The notes under the pieces are model-generated. The model was not told the origin of the DNA. It saw nothing but the letters and a program-made list of their open reading frames with translations, and made no database searches. A DNA stretch of 64,000 nucleotides from Burkholderiales bacterium. GTDB lineage: Bacteria; Pseudomonadota; Gammaproteobacteria; Burkholderiales; WYBJ01. The position numbers and the translations under genes were made by a program. Position 1 is the stretch's first letter. The number at the start of each line of letters is the position of its first letter. The DNA is taken from assembly GCA_022841915.1 (NCBI GenBank), contig JALHQN010000006.1:186001-250000 (forward strand), written 5' to 3'. This document shows, one piece after another, positions 63,800 through 64,000 of the stretch.

Positions 63800-64000
63800 C
63801 TACGTGTCCATCGTCGACTCCGCGAAGACTTCTTCCAGCGGGATGAGGCGCGGCGTAAGCCCCTGCTCGAGGGAATACTGCGCGACTGTTTCAAGCGCCG
63901 CACGATTGGCCTTGATGCCGTGCTGGAGAAGGGTAACGTTCAAGCTGGCATACGCCTCCGGCGACAGCAGCCCTGCGGACAAGTGATATTCCGCATGCTC
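63800..64000 (-). CDS. 3' end of an unidentified gene
   Basis: The gene enters from the right edge and ends at a TAG at 63800, leaving 66 residues. The tail reads EHAEYHLSAGLLSPEAYASL, NRAALETVAQYSLEQGL and LIPLEEVFAESTMD. It has the look of a soluble two-domain protein's last helices and could be the end of an ABC-type solute-binding protein, but I do not recognise it with confidence. It is on the same strand as the Bug gene, 216 bases upstream of it, and may be part of the same operon. Confidence 0.5.
   Translation of the reverse strand, partial: EHAEYHLSAGLLSPEAYASLNVTLLQHGIKANRAALETVAQYSLEQGLTPRLIPLEEVFAESTMDT

Overview
The window is GC-rich, densely coded bacterial chromosome, most likely from a member of the order Burkholderiales. 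The basis is the great expansion of Bug/TctC periplasmic solute-binding proteins, typical of Bordetella, Achromobacter and Cupriavidus relatives, together with betaproteobacterial-style HU, cold-shock, truncated-globin and YchJ proteins. I see no tRNA, rRNA or CRISPR array. The dominant theme is accessory uptake and catabolism of small organic acids. I count 14 intact Bug-type binding proteins plus two Bug pseudogenes, seven MmgE/PrpD-family enzymes, three ketopantoate-reductase-like enzymes, two TauD/TfdA dioxygenases, and single-copy dehydrogenases and CoA ligases. No TctA or TctB membrane subunit is encoded, so the binding proteins must use permeases encoded elsewhere or do something else.

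Layout. 1-5.7 kb: the end of a flavin monooxygenase, a Bug, an MFS permease, a group II truncated globin, a second Bug, a YchJ-like protein and a cold-shock protein. 6.3-7.5 kb: a DUF4157 protein carrying two HExxH motifs. 7.7-13.4 kb: a coherent Bug-hyuA-hyuB-cysteine hydrolase set that resembles ATP-dependent hydantoinase plus N-carbamoyl amidohydrolase. 13.5-17.7 kb: a divergent TctC, a SET-domain protein, a decayed amidohydrolase, msrA and an HU protein. 18.1-25.3 kb: a divergent regulatory unit (dioxygenase-Bug leftward, LysR-PrpD rightward), then another Bug and another PrpD. 25.8-32.9 kb: a Bug, a quinone reductase, an RpiR regulator, a SelA-like PLP enzyme preceded by an operator-like palindrome, and a Bug. 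33.0-37.8 kb: a leftward Bug, ADP-forming acyl-CoA ligase and PrpD. 38-46.9 kb: two Bug pseudogenes, an isopropylmalate/tartrate-type dehydrogenase, a dioxygenase, and Bugs around a 3-hydroxyisobutyrate-dehydrogenase-like gene.

47.3-50.6 kb is a graveyard. An IS21-family element with recognisable terminal inverted repeats, an internally deleted istA and a frameshifted istB sits between two unrelated gene stumps of what looks like a dipeptide ABC transporter operon. Remnants of an SRAP peptidase and possibly an IclR regulator lie next to it.

50.6-64 kb is entirely leftward: Bug, PrpD, PrpD, KPR, KPR, KPR, PrpD, carboxymuconolactone-decarboxylase-like, CapA-like, Bug, PrpD. Several junctions are ATGA/GTGA overlaps or 1-8 nt gaps, so most of this block is probably cotranscribed. 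It is the best candidate in the window for an undescribed catabolic system. The substrate is unknown; a branched or substituted di- or tricarboxylate taken up through Bug proteins would fit the family memberships.
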